Of a stretch of 64,000 nucleotides of DNA, positions 16,854 to 26,003 are shown in pieces. This DNA is from Weeksella massiliensis (GTDB lineage Bacteria; Bacteroidota; Bacteroidia; Flavobacteriales; Weeksellaceae). Position numbers and translations under genes: made by a program. Location of the stretch: positions 33,335 through 97,334 of the forward strand of contig CCMH01000045.1 in NCBI GenBank assembly GCA_000751595.1. The letters run 5' to 3'. Below the pieces are notes generated by a model. It was not told the DNA's origin and did no database searches. It saw only the letters and a list, made by a program, of their open reading frames with translations. How positions within the stretch are numbered: position 1 is the stretch's first letter; every line of letters begins with the position of its first letter.

Positions 16854-18017
16854 TTGGAAGAAAATAAATGTTCATTTTGTGGCAAAAGCAGAGAACAAGT
16901 TCAGCTTTTGGTTTCGGGAATTGATGGAAATATTTGCGAAAACTGTATCGAACAAGCCTACGGAATTGTGAAAGAAGAAGCTTCTTTTCATAAAAAACAA
17001 GGTTTGGTACAACCGCTTCAGTTGAAATCACCACGCGAAATCAAAACATTTTTAGATGAGTATGTCATCGGACAAGATCAAGCCAAAAAAATCTTGTCGG
17101 TTGCCGTTTACAATCATTACAAAAGAGTGCTCAACGAGTCGGCTGTTGGCGATGTAGAAATCGATAAGTCGAATGTGATTTTGGTAGGAGAAACCGGAAG
17201 TGGAAAAACCCTTTTGGCCAAAACCATTGCCAAATTACTCAACGTTCCTTTTGCTATTGTCGATGCTACGGTGCTTACCGAGGCAGGATATGTTGGGGAA
17301 GATGTAGAAAGTATTTTGTCTCGTCTTCTGCAAGCGGCAGATTACAATGTAGAGTTGGCCGAGAAAGGAATTGTGTTTATTGATGAGATTGATAAAATTG
17401 CACGTAAAAGTGATAATCCTTCTATCACCCGAGATGTGTCTGGGGAAGGAGTGCAACAAGCGATGCTGAAAATTTTAGAAGGGGCTGTGGTAAATGTTCC
17501 GCCAAAAGGAGGAAGAAAACATCCCGATCAGAAGTTTGTAGAAGTCAACACCAAAGATATTCTGTTTATTGCCGGAGGAGCTTTCTCGGGAATCGATCGA
17601 CATATTGCCAATCGTCTGAATAAACACGTGATAGGTTTCAAGAAAGATGAAACGAAAAAAGAAACCGAACATCTTTTAGAAGAAGTCAATGCAACGGATC
17701 TGAAGAATTTTGGTATTATCCCAGAATTGATTGGTCGTTTACCGATCATTACGTTCCTCAAACCATTAGACCAAGAAGCAATGAAACGTATTTTGACCGA
17801 GCCCAAAAATGCGTTGATCAAACAATACGAAAAACTTTTTGAGTTGGACGGAAAAGAATTGGTTGTAACCGAAAATACATTAAACTATATCGTGAATCGT
17901 GCAGATGAATTAGGTTTAGGTGCGCGAGGTTTACGTTCAGTGACCGAAGAAATTTTTACAGATATTATGTATGATATCACCAATCAACCTGATAAAGTAT
18001 TGATTGACATTAAATAA
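16854..18017 (+). CDS. clpX: ATP-dependent Clp protease ATP-binding subunit ClpX
   Basis: 387 residues from a TTG start. No ATG fits, because the next Met is far inside the conserved domain. The zinc-binding domain has C6, C9, C28 and C31 (CSFCG ... CENC). The AAA+ module has Walker A GETGSGKT (112-119), Walker [12 protein letters not shown], the pore-loop-type GYVGED and the ClpP-docking IGF loop in HVIGFKKDE. It unfolds substrates for ClpP. It is separated from clpP by a terminator and a promoter, so the levels of the two can differ. Confidence 0.98.
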   Translation: MEENKCSFCGKSREQVQLLVSGIDGNICENCIEQAYGIVKEEASFHKKQGLVQPLQLKSPREIKTFLDEYVIGQDQAKKILSVAVYNHYKRVLNESAVGDVEIDKSNVILVGETGSGKTLLAKTIAKLLNVPFAIVDATVLTEAGYVGEDVESILSRLLQAADYNVELAEKGIVFIDEIDKIARKSDNPSITRDVSGEGVQQAMLKILEGAVVNVPPKGGRKHPDQKFVEVNTKDILFIAGGAFSGIDRHIANRLNKHVIGFKKDETKKETEHLLEEVNATDLKNFGIIPELIGRLPIITFLKPLDQEAMKRILTEPKNALIKQYEKLFELDGKELVVTENTLNYIVNRADELGLGARGLRSVTEEIFTDIMYDITNQPDKVLIDIK

Positions 18018-18029
18018 ACAAATCAAAAT

Positions 18030-18062
18030 TGGTAAATTAATATAAATATTATATATCTTTGC
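18030..18062 (+). promoter_or_regulatory. Promoter of the T9SS cargo operon
   Basis: TTG at 18030-18032 and TATCTTTG at 18055-18062, 22 bp apart, a good Bacteroidota -33/-7 pair. It is followed by a leader of about 40 nt. Confidence 0.6.
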
Positions 18063-18111
18063 AATCGAGACAGATTTAGATCTCGTTTCGCAACTAACTA
18101 ATCTACGAAAT

Positions 18112-20331
18112 ATGAAAAAGAATTTACTTAGTATTTTTGCATTATCATTATGTTTTTATGTTAACGCACAAGTAGCAACAGCCAATAATACAATTATTGG
18201 AGATGTGGGTCAAGAAAAAGGTGTTAAAGTTTCTGTACAGAAGAATACTTTAATGTATTTTGGAGATGGCCTAAAAGTTATTGGAGATGATAGTAAGGCT
18301 GTGGTCGACAATAAAGGTAATATCCACATCAATTTATCTAGTGTGAAACAAGGTGAAAATACTACTTCTTCACCGAAACAATATGCCTTCTATAACTATA
18401 ATAAGAAAAATGTAGTAGACCAAAATGCTGGTCTTTCAGACTTTTCTACTGGAGCTAATTTTGTCAATAGATATGAAAGTAAAGATAGTTATGGACAACT
18501 AATGTTTACACAGAATAATATTTCTACGTCTAATTCTGATAACCCTAACGTTAACAATAATTTGATAAATGGACGTGTAACAATGGAACAACCTTTTGTT
18601 TCTCCATCAAATTTTGACTGGTTACCCATTTCTATTCCTTTTAATCAAGGATCGAAAATTAATAACGAGACATATAAAAATATCATAGTTAATAGTTTCT
18701 CTAAATATGGATTTTCAGCTTCAGACTATCTAATGTATTCCGATGCTATGGGAAATAGTAGGTATTCTTCAACTGTAATGAGATGGAATCCTAAGAAGTA
18801 TTATTATGAAACTTTAAAGACTAGTGGAGGGGTAGATAATGACAATGTCTTGTCACCAACAGAAACAATTATATTAAGTTTAAGAAAAGGAAAATTAAAT
18901 AATATTTTCTCTTCAAATACGAACACTAATAATAAAATTGGCTATAAAGGAAATCCTTTTTCAATGCAAGGACATTTTGTGATAGATGCTGTAGCAGAAA
19001 ACTCTATTTATACAAATGTTGATACTTGGAATTCATGGTCAAAAAGAATTAATCCTGTAAACGAAAAGTATAATTCATATATTGGTGAAAGTATGACTCT
19101 TCTTGAAAATGGAGAAAGCAAAAATTATGGGAAAAATTTGATTAATTTTGGAAATCCATTTACTCATAATCTTGATTTTGCAGCTTTATTTGTAGAAATT
19201 AGTACTAATGTATTTGGTGTAAGTCAAGATTTATTAAATAAGACTATTGCTGTTCAAAAAATGGGCGATCAAGTAAAATGGTCATTTGGAGAAGGTAACT
19301 TATCACCAAAAACAACAGTGTATGCAACACCTACTTCTATACAAAATAAACAATGGGCAGGGGACAAAGAAGCTTTACTTCTTAGACCTTTCGAGGTTTT
19401 AACAATAAAATTAAATTCTGCAATTCAACAACCTAATGAATTGAAAATGAATTTTCTAGATGGACAAGGAAATTGGCAGACAGGTTATAAAACATTTAAA
19501 CATTCAACTTCTGCTAATGTAACTCAAAGTCGATTAGAATCAGAAAACCAAGAAAAGGCATCAATAGATGGAAGTGGTTTTTACCAATTAGGATTGCAAC
19601 TAACAGCAGATGATAATTCAGTTCAGAATCATGCGTATCTTTTAGCTATTGATCAAGATGTTACTGGTAAAAATGCTTCTTTTGAATTAGATTATGCAAG
19701 TTTTGGAACTAATTCTGGCATATGGTTATTTCAAGAAACCGAAGATGGTGAGTACGAAAGTGGTTCATATAAATTTATTAATGCATTCAATGTAAATGAT
19801 TATGTAGGAAAACCATTACACGTTATGTTTTATAAAAGTCCAGAAAATCTGACTAATAATTTTACATTCAGTGTCAATTTAGCAGAACAGACAACCTTTA
19901 ACGATAATTTAGATGAGTTTTCTAACGGAAATAAATTTTTCTTTGTTGATAAAAAGGAAGAGAAAGCATATGAAATAAATGGAGGGTTTAAATATTCTTT
20001 TACTGCTGAAAATTCTGAAGAAGATCGTTTTGTAATTTATTGGAATGAATTACCTGATGGAGTTTTAGGAAATAATGATATTGAAGTAGATCGAAATAAA
20101 ACGCACGTTTATTCTACATCTGCACGCGAGAATTATATACGTTTTGCAAAAAATAATTTAAAAGCTGATATTCAAATTTTTGATTTACATGGACGTTTAG
20201 TTTCTGAAAAACAAAATGTAAATACAGCTCAAGATTTTAGAATCTCTAATAATTTATTAAGTACAGTTTATTTTATTAAAATAAATTATAATGATGGTTC
20301 TAAGGAGTTATTAAAGTCACTTATAAAATAA
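18112..20331 (+). CDS. Large T9SS type A sorting domain protein
   Basis: 739 residues. It has an N-terminal signal peptide (NLLSIFALSLCFYVNAQ), and the last about 75 residues form a type IX secretion sorting domain with IQIFDLHGRLVSEKQ and YFIKINYNDGSKELLKSLIK. The body is low-complexity, Asn/Ser/Thr-rich and aromatic, with repeated NxxxYxF-like strands; I do not recognise an enzymatic fold. It is probably exported by T9SS and attached to the cell surface. The base composition and codon use look more AT-biased than the flanking clpX and tlpA-like genes. The next gene, 22 bp downstream, encodes a small PID-CTERM-like protein, probably co-transcribed. Confidence 0.9.
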   Translation: MKKNLLSIFALSLCFYVNAQVATANNTIIGDVGQEKGVKVSVQKNTLMYFGDGLKVIGDDSKAVVDNKGNIHINLSSVKQGENTTSSPKQYAFYNYNKKNVVDQNAGLSDFSTGANFVNRYESKDSYGQLMFTQNNISTSNSDNPNVNNNLINGRVTMEQPFVSPSNFDWLPISIPFNQGSKINNETYKNIIVNSFSKYGFSASDYLMYSDAMGNSRYSSTVMRWNPKKYYYETLKTSGGVDNDNVLSPTETIILSLRKGKLNNIFSSNTNTNNKIGYKGNPFSMQGHFVIDAVAENSIYTNVDTWNSWSKRINPVNEKYNSYIGESMTLLENGESKNYGKNLINFGNPFTHNLDFAALFVEISTNVFGVSQDLLNKTIAVQKMGDQVKWSFGEGNLSPKTTVYATPTSIQNKQWAGDKEALLLRPFEVLTIKLNSAIQQPNELKMNFLDGQGNWQTGYKTFKHSTSANVTQSRLESENQEKASIDGSGFYQLGLQLTADDNSVQNHAYLLAIDQDVTGKNASFELDYASFGTNSGIWLFQETEDGEYESGSYKFINAFNVNDYVGKPLHVMFYKSPENLTNNFTFSVNLAEQTTFNDNLDEFSNGNKFFFVDKKEEKAYEINGGFKYSFTAENSEEDRFVIYWNELPDGVLGNNDIEVDRNKTHVYSTSARENYIRFAKNNLKADIQIFDLHGRLVSEKQNVNTAQDFRISNNLLSTVYFIKINYNDGSKELLKSLIK

Positions 20332-20353
20332 ACCAACTAATAAACCTATAATA

Positions 20354-20644
20354 ATGAGTAAAATATTCATAAAGTTCTTACTAGTACTAACATTTTTTAT
20401 AAATGCAAATTTACTACTAGCCAACGAAGGTCGAGGACCATATCAATTACAAAGTTCGACACAAGAAGTTTATTCTGGAGATATTATACCACCAAGTACA
20501 CCTCCACAAGGGTCAGGTAATATTGGAACTCCAGGTGCACAAGCAACACCGATTGATGATCATGTAGCAATCTTAGTTTTATCTGCATTAATGATAGGAA
20601 CTGCGTTCTTTTTCTATAAAAAGCGAGAAAAACAAACGATATAA
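20354..20644 (+). CDS. Small PID-CTERM-like sorting-signal protein
   Basis: 96 residues. It has an N-terminal signal peptide (IFIKFLLVLTFFINANLLLA), then a short Pro/Gly/Ser-rich linker. The C-terminus has PIDDH followed by a membrane helix (VAILVLSALMIGTAFFFY) and a basic tail KKREKQTI. This three-part end (PID, helix, Lys/Arg tail) matches what is called the PID-CTERM domain in Bacteroidota; that assignment is from memory, not a search. The mature part would be about 45 residues. It is 22 bp after a T9SS cargo gene and followed by a strong terminator, so it belongs to that transcript. It may be a small surface or periplasmic anchor. Confidence 0.8.
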   Translation: MSKIFIKFLLVLTFFINANLLLANEGRGPYQLQSSTQEVYSGDIIPPSTPPQGSGNIGTPGAQATPIDDHVAILVLSALMIGTAFFFYKKREKQTI

Positions 20645-20667
20645 TCTGATAAATTAGTTATATTTAA

Positions 20668-20700
20668 AACCTCAATTCTAGAATTGAGGTTTTTTTTTAT
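20668..20700 (+). terminator. Strong terminator after the T9SS/PID-CTERM pair
   Basis: Perfect inverted repeat AACCTCAATTC / GAATTGAGGTT with a 2-base loop, then nine T. It isolates the pair from the TlpA gene. Confidence 0.9.
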
Positions 20701-20714
20701 TAAATTAATTCACT

Positions 20715-22016
20715 ATGAAAAATTTATTTTATGGATTAAGCTTCTTACTCTCGAGCTGTGTTTTTGCACAATTCAAAGTAGAAGGTACGATTGCAGGATA
20801 CGCTAATCAACCTGTAACTTTGAAAGTCTACGAAGGTTCGGCTGCAAAAGTTTTATCCAAAGTAAAAACAGATAATTCTGGAAAGTTTACCGCAAATGTT
20901 CCTCGAAAATACGACGGAATGCTTATGTTTAGTTTGGTCAATGGGCAAGATATTCAACTATTAACCAATAATCAGGCAATAGAATTTACGGCCGAAAATC
21001 AAAATCCGATTCAGTTTTCGGTAAAAGTACAGAAAGGAGAAATTGCTAAAAACTTTTTAAAACTAAATTCATTAAACGGTTTGGTTGATCTTAAAGACAA
21101 CGTTTTTAGTCATATCAGCAATTATTACCAACCAGCAGATGAATTTTATCAAGCGATCGAAAAAGAGAAAGCAAGAATAGAAGGTTTGCTCAAACAAAAT
21201 AATGCAGCCGACCCAATGTTGTCGTATTATAAAGAAGTTGCTTCTTTGCTCGATAAAGTGAGTTCTAATGAAGGAGCGTCGCAAGAGAATGTCGATAAAA
21301 TAGTTCAACATTTGGCAAATGATGATGATAAGTTAGAACAAATGGGCTTTTTGATGCCTTTGGTTTTTAATTATATCAAAACCGAATTTACTTTGCAACA
21401 AGCAACGAATCCTAATGCAGAAGAAATCGTCAAGAAAAGTATCGATAACTTGTTTGCAAAAACAAATCTCAACTCTGTACGAGGACAAAATGTAATGGCT
21501 GCTTTGTTGAATTTCATTTCAGAACAACAATTCCCAACTGTATATCCTGAGTTGCTGACCAAAGCTAAAAGTATCCGTACGGTGGTTTCATCCGACCTAA
21601 AAAATAAATTAACCTCTATCGATGGGTTGACGATTGGTGCAGAAGTTCCGAATATCGTTTTTGATGAAGCGGTAAAAGGTAAAAAATCGTTGTACGATAT
21701 CAAAGCTAAAAAGAAATTGATTGTTTTTTGGGCGTCTTGGTGTCCTGCTTGTCAGGCCGAAATGCCGCATATACAAGAGTATTATTCAGCGTTCAAGAAA
21801 GATGGCGGCGAGATAGTAGCTATTTCTTTGGATAGCGATCAAAAGGCGTATCAAGATGCGATCAAAGATTTTGGTTGGTATAATTACTCAGAACTCCTAA
21901 AATGGGATAGTGAGATTGCTAAACAATATGGAGTAAATGCGACACCGACTCTTTTCTTACTCGATAAAGATAACAAGTTAGTGAAAAAAGGACATAGTCT
22001 GCAAGAAATACAATAA
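20715..22016 (+). CDS. TlpA family disulfide reductase with N-terminal DUF4369-like domain
   Basis: 433 residues with a signal peptide (FYGLSFLLSSCVFAQ). The N-terminal half (FKVEGTIAGYANQPVTLKVYEG) looks like the DUF4369 beta domain common in Bacteroidota TlpA proteins. The C-terminal thioredoxin-like domain has the redox motif WCPAC within FWASWCPACQAEMPHIQEYY and a cis-Pro segment NATPTLFLLDKDNK. It would act in the periplasm as a thiol-disulfide reductase; the substrate is unknown. The cysteine in the signal region is not in a clear lipobox. It is convergent with rodA, sharing a bidirectional terminator. Confidence 0.93.
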   Translation: MKNLFYGLSFLLSSCVFAQFKVEGTIAGYANQPVTLKVYEGSAAKVLSKVKTDNSGKFTANVPRKYDGMLMFSLVNGQDIQLLTNNQAIEFTAENQNPIQFSVKVQKGEIAKNFLKLNSLNGLVDLKDNVFSHISNYYQPADEFYQAIEKEKARIEGLLKQNNAADPMLSYYKEVASLLDKVSSNEGASQENVDKIVQHLANDDDKLEQMGFLMPLVFNYIKTEFTLQQATNPNAEEIVKKSIDNLFAKTNLNSVRGQNVMAALLNFISEQQFPTVYPELLTKAKSIRTVVSSDLKNKLTSIDGLTIGAEVPNIVFDEAVKGKKSLYDIKAKKKLIVFWASWCPACQAEMPHIQEYYSAFKKDGGEIVAISLDSDQKAYQDAIKDFGWYNYSELLKWDSEIAKQYGVNATPTLFLLDKDNKLVKKGHSLQEIQ

Positions 22017-22037
22017 ACATCTCATTATAAGAGAACT

Positions 22038-22066
22038 AAAAAAGACTGCATTTGGCAGTCTTTTTT
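22038..22066. terminator. Bidirectional terminator between tlpA-like gene and rodA
   Basis: AAAAAAGACTGC / GCAGTCTTTTTT with a 5-base loop, flanked by A and T runs, so it works for both convergent genes. Confidence 0.9.
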
Positions 22067-22067
22067 A

Positions 22068-23612
22068 TTATAATAAACTTTGTTTGTGTTGGAAATGAAT
22101 GATCAGAAAAATACTAATCAGAATAGAAAATCCCCAAAGCGAACTTCCTCCATAACTGAAAAATGGTAACGGAATCCCAACCGTCGGGAAAAGTCCCATC
22201 ACCATCGCAATGTTGATAAAGAAATGGAATAAGAGAATAGAGGCCACGCTATAGCCATAAAAACGGACAAAAACATTGTCGTGCATTTCGGCTAAATAAT
22301 AAATCCTACCGACAAAAAGAGCGTACAATAAAACGACAACAACACTACCGATAAATCCCCATTCTTCGCCAACGGTCACAAAAATATAGTCGGTTTGTTG
22401 TTCGGGTACGAACTTTCCTTTTTTCACAGTTCCTTGCAAATAGCCTTTTCCGGCAAATTCGCCCGACCCGATAGCGGTTTTGGCATAGAGTAAATTGTAG
22501 CCCGATGTGTCGCGGTATTTGGCTTCACCTTCGTACAAAACCATAACCCGTTCTTTTTGGTGTTTGGGTAATTTTTCGAAAATGATGGGTGAGATAAAAC
22601 TAAGCGTTGTGACGAAAACTAATGCAATTGTAGTAACAATTGCAGAGGTTGTGAGGATGTCGGTTTTGAATCCTGAATTGATTTTGAATGGTGAATTGAG
22701 CGCTTCTTTTCTACGGTTTAATTTCATGACGATGATGGGTAGAATAGAAAAAATAAATCCTATCGTACCAAAAACATTTACATTGAACCGTATAGGATCG
22801 GAGAAAAACAGGGAGCGTTCTGGGTATAAATGACCAAAAGATTCGCGCGTATGCAAGGATAAATTCGACACGATATAACTCAAACCAATAATCAAAACAA
22901 AGAAGATCGAAAGACCAATCAAAACCCCGTACATCGTGTCTTCTACGTCTTGGCTATAATTGAATGCGTGGATGAGTAAGGTTATGAATAATAACATAAA
23001 ACCAAAAATCAGCAATACATAAAACGGAATCTGAATAATGGAAATCAGAAACAAAACCAAGCCGATAATTGGGATAATAATAAACCCAGGATTCAGACCT
23101 TCTCGATAAAGCGGAATCGCCAAAGAACAGAAAATAATAACAGACCCTAAGTCGGGTTGTAGCATAATCAGGGCAATGGGGAGAGCCAAAATAATGAGGA
23201 TTCTGCTCAGCGTGGCAAAACTATTGAGGTTGGTATTGGCATGGTTGAGGTAATTAGCAATAAGCAGCGCAGTTCCTATTTTGGCAAATTCTGCGGGTTG
23301 CAAAGAAAAACTACCAAATCGGTACCAGGCTTTTGCACCGTTTACTTCTTTTCCGATGACCAAAACGCCGGCAAGGAGAACGAGCGAAATTATGTAAATT
23401 ACCAAACTATTGGCTTCGAAAAAATTTCGGTTATTATTGCTAATGACAATCAGACCCAAAATCATGACCAAGGCCAAACCTGAGGTAATCATTTGTTTGA
23501 TTCCCAAATCTGGATTCACACTATAAACATTCATGATCCCGAAAGTCAGCAAAATTAATCCCAACAAAATCGTTGGCCAATCAATTCCTTGCAATGCTCT
23601 GCTTTGTCCCAA
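22068..23612 (-). CDS. rodA: Rod shape-determining protein RodA, enlarged form
   Basis: 514 residues from a TTG that overlaps the end of the PBP2 gene by 32 bp; the first ATG is 26 codons in, inside the first helix. It is a SEDS glycosyltransferase that polymerises lateral peptidoglycan with PBP2. Core motifs are SLQPAEFAKIG (103-113), QPDLGS (152-157), ERV (354-356), the catalytic-type Asp in QTDYIF (D408), and GIPLPFFSYGGSS (479-491). The stretch between about 200 and 350 adds several membrane helices and a loop. The distance D154-D408 is much longer than the corresponding E. coli spacing (D159-D262). The family assignment is certain; the extra part is unusual. Confidence 0.95.
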   Translation of the reverse strand: MGQSRALQGIDWPTILLGLILLTFGIMNVYSVNPDLGIKQMITSGLALVMILGLIVISNNNRNFFEANSLVIYIISLVLLAGVLVIGKEVNGAKAWYRFGSFSLQPAEFAKIGTALLIANYLNHANTNLNSFATLSRILIILALPIALIMLQPDLGSVIIFCSLAIPLYREGLNPGFIIIPIIGLVLFLISIIQIPFYVLLIFGFMLLFITLLIHAFNYSQDVEDTMYGVLIGLSIFFVLIIGLSYIVSNLSLHTRESFGHLYPERSLFFSDPIRFNVNVFGTIGFIFSILPIIVMKLNRRKEALNSPFKINSGFKTDILTTSAIVTTIALVFVTTLSFISPIIFEKLPKHQKERVMVLYEGEAKYRDTSGYNLLYAKTAIGSGEFAGKGYLQGTVKKGKFVPEQQTDYIFVTVGEEWGFIGSVVVVLLYALFVGRIYYLAEMHDNVFVRFYGYSVASILLFHFFINIAMVMGLFPTVGIPLPFFSYGGSSLWGFSILISIFLIIHFQHKQSLL

Positions 23613-25491
23613 GGCTATCTTTTTTTATGGGTTCTACATATAAACCTTTTCTTTTTAGGTAATCTATCCATTGTTTTCGGTATTCACCTTGTAGGTTTCC
23701 ATTTTTCATTTGGTTGAATAAACCAGTTCTTTTTATGGTATCGGTTAGATATCTTTCGGCGACCAAACTCGTCATCGGACCTGCCCAACGAGCACCCCAA
23801 TAACCATTCTCTACGATGGCTGCCACCACAATTTTCGGATTCTCTTTTGGCGCAATCAAGACAAAAAGAGAGTGGTCTTGCCCTTGCGAGTTCTGTGAAG
23901 TTCCTGTTTTTCCTAATTGAACAAAATCATTTACGCGAAAACTTCTTGCGGTTCCCATCGTAAAAACATTTTCCATTCCGTTGAGGATGGTTTGGAAATA
24001 TTTAGGATCGACCAAGGTCTTTTTAGGAACAACAAAATTGGAATCTTTGATGGGTTCTCCTTCAATTTTTTTAACGATGTGCGGCGTGTAGAAATGTCCT
24101 TTGTTGGCAATAACAGCAGTAAAGTTGGCCATCTGTAATGGAGTAGTGGTAATTTCACCTTGTCCCATTCCGTTGAAAATAATTCGGTAAGGATTCCAAA
24201 CGCCTTCGCCCATCATTTTATCGTAAAAAGCAGCTGTCGGGATAGTTCCTTTACTCCCAACAGGTAAATCGGTTCCCATAAATTTTCCTAATCCAAAACT
24301 ATTCATAATCGAAGCCCATTGATTCAATCCGACAGAATAATCAGCAGAATCTTTTCGGACAATATCGCGATAAGCTTCAGAAAAATAGTTGTTGCACGAT
24401 TTACCAATCGCACGCTCCAAGCCTTGTGGTGCATAATACATTCCACAGTGACAAGCAATTCTCATCCGACCATACCGGAAACCATGTTTACAAACATACT
24501 TGGTATCGGGGGTCATCGTACCCATTTGCATCCCAGCCAAGGCAGTAACCATTTTGAAGGTTGATCCCGGCGGATAAGTTGCTTGCAAAGCACGATCGAA
24601 AGTAGGTTTTGAGATAGAATCTCGAATGAGTGCATTTCGGGTAACCGAATTTAGAAAATCTCCCGGATCGATAGTGGGCGCAGAAGCTAAAGCCAAAATT
24701 TCGCCAGTATTAGGATCCAAGGCAACGATGGCGCCACGTTTGTTTTGCAACATGTCTTCGGCCAATTTCTGCAGATCATAATCGATGGTCAGCATCAAGG
24801 TTTTTCCACTTTTCACCGGGCGGTCGTATTCTCCGTTTTTATACGGTCCCACAACATTCATATGAATATCGACAATATGATTTTTCACACCTTTGGTTCC
24901 GCGAAGATCTTTTTCGTATGATTTTTCTACTCCACTAATTCCGACCAAATCCCCAGGCTGATAATAATTAGAATCAGTTTTGATATAGGCAGTATTTGCT
25001 TCGTTGATATACCCCAAAATGTTTCCTGCACTATTGACCATGTATTTTCGTTCGGGTCTTTTCACAATACTAAAAGCAGGATAGAGGTATAAGCGTTCTT
25101 GCATCCGAGCAAAATTTTCTCGCGAGATACTTTTGAGAAAAGGATAAGGCGTCATTTTCTTATAGTCGGGTGCAGAAGTAATGGTAGAAAGAATCGAATC
25201 AAATTGGTTTTTTGTAATGCCTAACAATGCTGTAAAACCAATGGTATCGAATGAATCGGTGATATGTTTAGGAATCACATTCAATTCGTACGAATAGGTA
25301 TTGGACACTAATAATTTTCCTTTTCGATCGAGAATATCGCCCCGATTAGGGTATATAATTTCTTGTTTGATTGATGTATTGAACGCATTGAGCTGATAGC
25401 GATCGGTCCCCAATTGCAGATAAGCCAAACGTGCGATAAACAAACAAACTATGAAAAAGATAATGCCATAAATGATGACTAATTTTTTCAT
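23581..25491 (-). CDS. mrdA: Penicillin-binding protein 2 (elongasome transpeptidase)
   Basis: 636 residues. An N-terminal membrane anchor (IIYGIIFFIVCLFIARLAYL) is followed by a dimerisation/pedestal region with YPNRGDILDRKGKLLVSN. The transpeptidase domain has the active-site SxxK (S310, PPGSTFK), the SxN region in GKSCNN, and KTGTS. It cross-links side-wall peptidoglycan in complex with RodA. Four cysteines cluster before the SxN motif (YVCKHG, RIACHCG, GKSCNN). The start overlaps the mreD stop by ATGA and the end overlaps the rodA start, so translation is coupled. Confidence 0.97.
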   Translation of the reverse strand: MKKLVIIYGIIFFIVCLFIARLAYLQLGTDRYQLNAFNTSIKQEIIYPNRGDILDRKGKLLVSNTYSYELNVIPKHITDSFDTIGFTALLGITKNQFDSILSTITSAPDYKKMTPYPFLKSISRENFARMQERLYLYPAFSIVKRPERKYMVNSAGNILGYINEANTAYIKTDSNYYQPGDLVGISGVEKSYEKDLRGTKGVKNHIVDIHMNVVGPYKNGEYDRPVKSGKTLMLTIDYDLQKLAEDMLQNKRGAIVALDPNTGEILALASAPTIDPGDFLNSVTRNALIRDSISKPTFDRALQATYPPGSTFKMVTALAGMQMGTMTPDTKYVCKHGFRYGRMRIACHCGMYYAPQGLERAIGKSCNNYFSEAYRDIVRKDSADYSVGLNQWASIMNSFGLGKFMGTDLPVGSKGTIPTAAFYDKMMGEGVWNPYRIIFNGMGQGEITTTPLQMANFTAVIANKGHFYTPHIVKKIEGEPIKDSNFVVPKKTLVDPKYFQTILNGMENVFTMGTARSFRVNDFVQLGKTGTSQNSQGQDHSLFVLIAPKENPKIVVAAIVENGYWGARWAGPMTSLVAERYLTDTIKRTGLFNQMKNGNLQGEYRKQWIDYLKRKGLYVEPIKKDSLGTKQSIARN

Positions 25492-26003
25492 AAGGTAACT
25501 TTTCGTCTAAAGAGTATTTTATAAATGAATACAAAGATAAAGGTAAGAATTGAACTTAAAACAGCACTTATCAAAACTTCGTTCAGATGAGCTAATTTAA
25601 AGTTTTCTAAGACAAAAAGAAGAATATGATGAATAAATATTAATAAAATTGTAAGGGTAAACCATTGTAAGCCCGAAAGTTCATAAGTATTGTAACGATC
25701 ATTTTCATCGGCATCTTGTCCTGTAATAAGTCGTAAAATCTTGTTGCGTAGAAAAGCAATACTCACCAAAGAAAAAGTATGTATTCCACCCGTTTGTTGC
25801 ACAAAGTCGATTCCTAATCCTAAAATAAAACTCAACAAAAGCAAGGCATATTTATTACCCAATTGAGGATAAAAAATCACAAAAACGACGTAAAAAAAAG
25901 GTTGTGCTTTACCCAATACTTCTATCTGATCAAAAATCATGACCTGAAGAAGAATGAGAAGAATTACCTTAAACAGGTTGAAGATAAAATCTCTATTGAA
26001 CAT
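25488..26003 (-). CDS. mreD: Rod shape-determining protein MreD
   Basis: 171 residues, strongly hydrophobic with about five helices (for example IFKVILLILLQVMIFDQI at the N-terminus and SAVLSSILTFIFVFIYKI at the C-terminus). It is annotated mainly by position: between mreC (11 bp overlap) and mrdA (ATGA overlap) in the order mreB-mreC-mreD-mrdA-rodA. MreD is poorly conserved in sequence and belongs to the elongasome membrane core. Confidence 0.9.
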   Translation of the reverse strand: MFNRDFIFNLFKVILLILLQVMIFDQIEVLGKAQPFFYVVFVIFYPQLGNKYALLLLSFILGLGIDFVQQTGGIHTFSLVSIAFLRNKILRLITGQDADENDRYNTYELSGLQWFTLTILLIFIHHILLFVLENFKLAHLNEVLISAVLSSILTFIFVFIYKILFRRKVTL

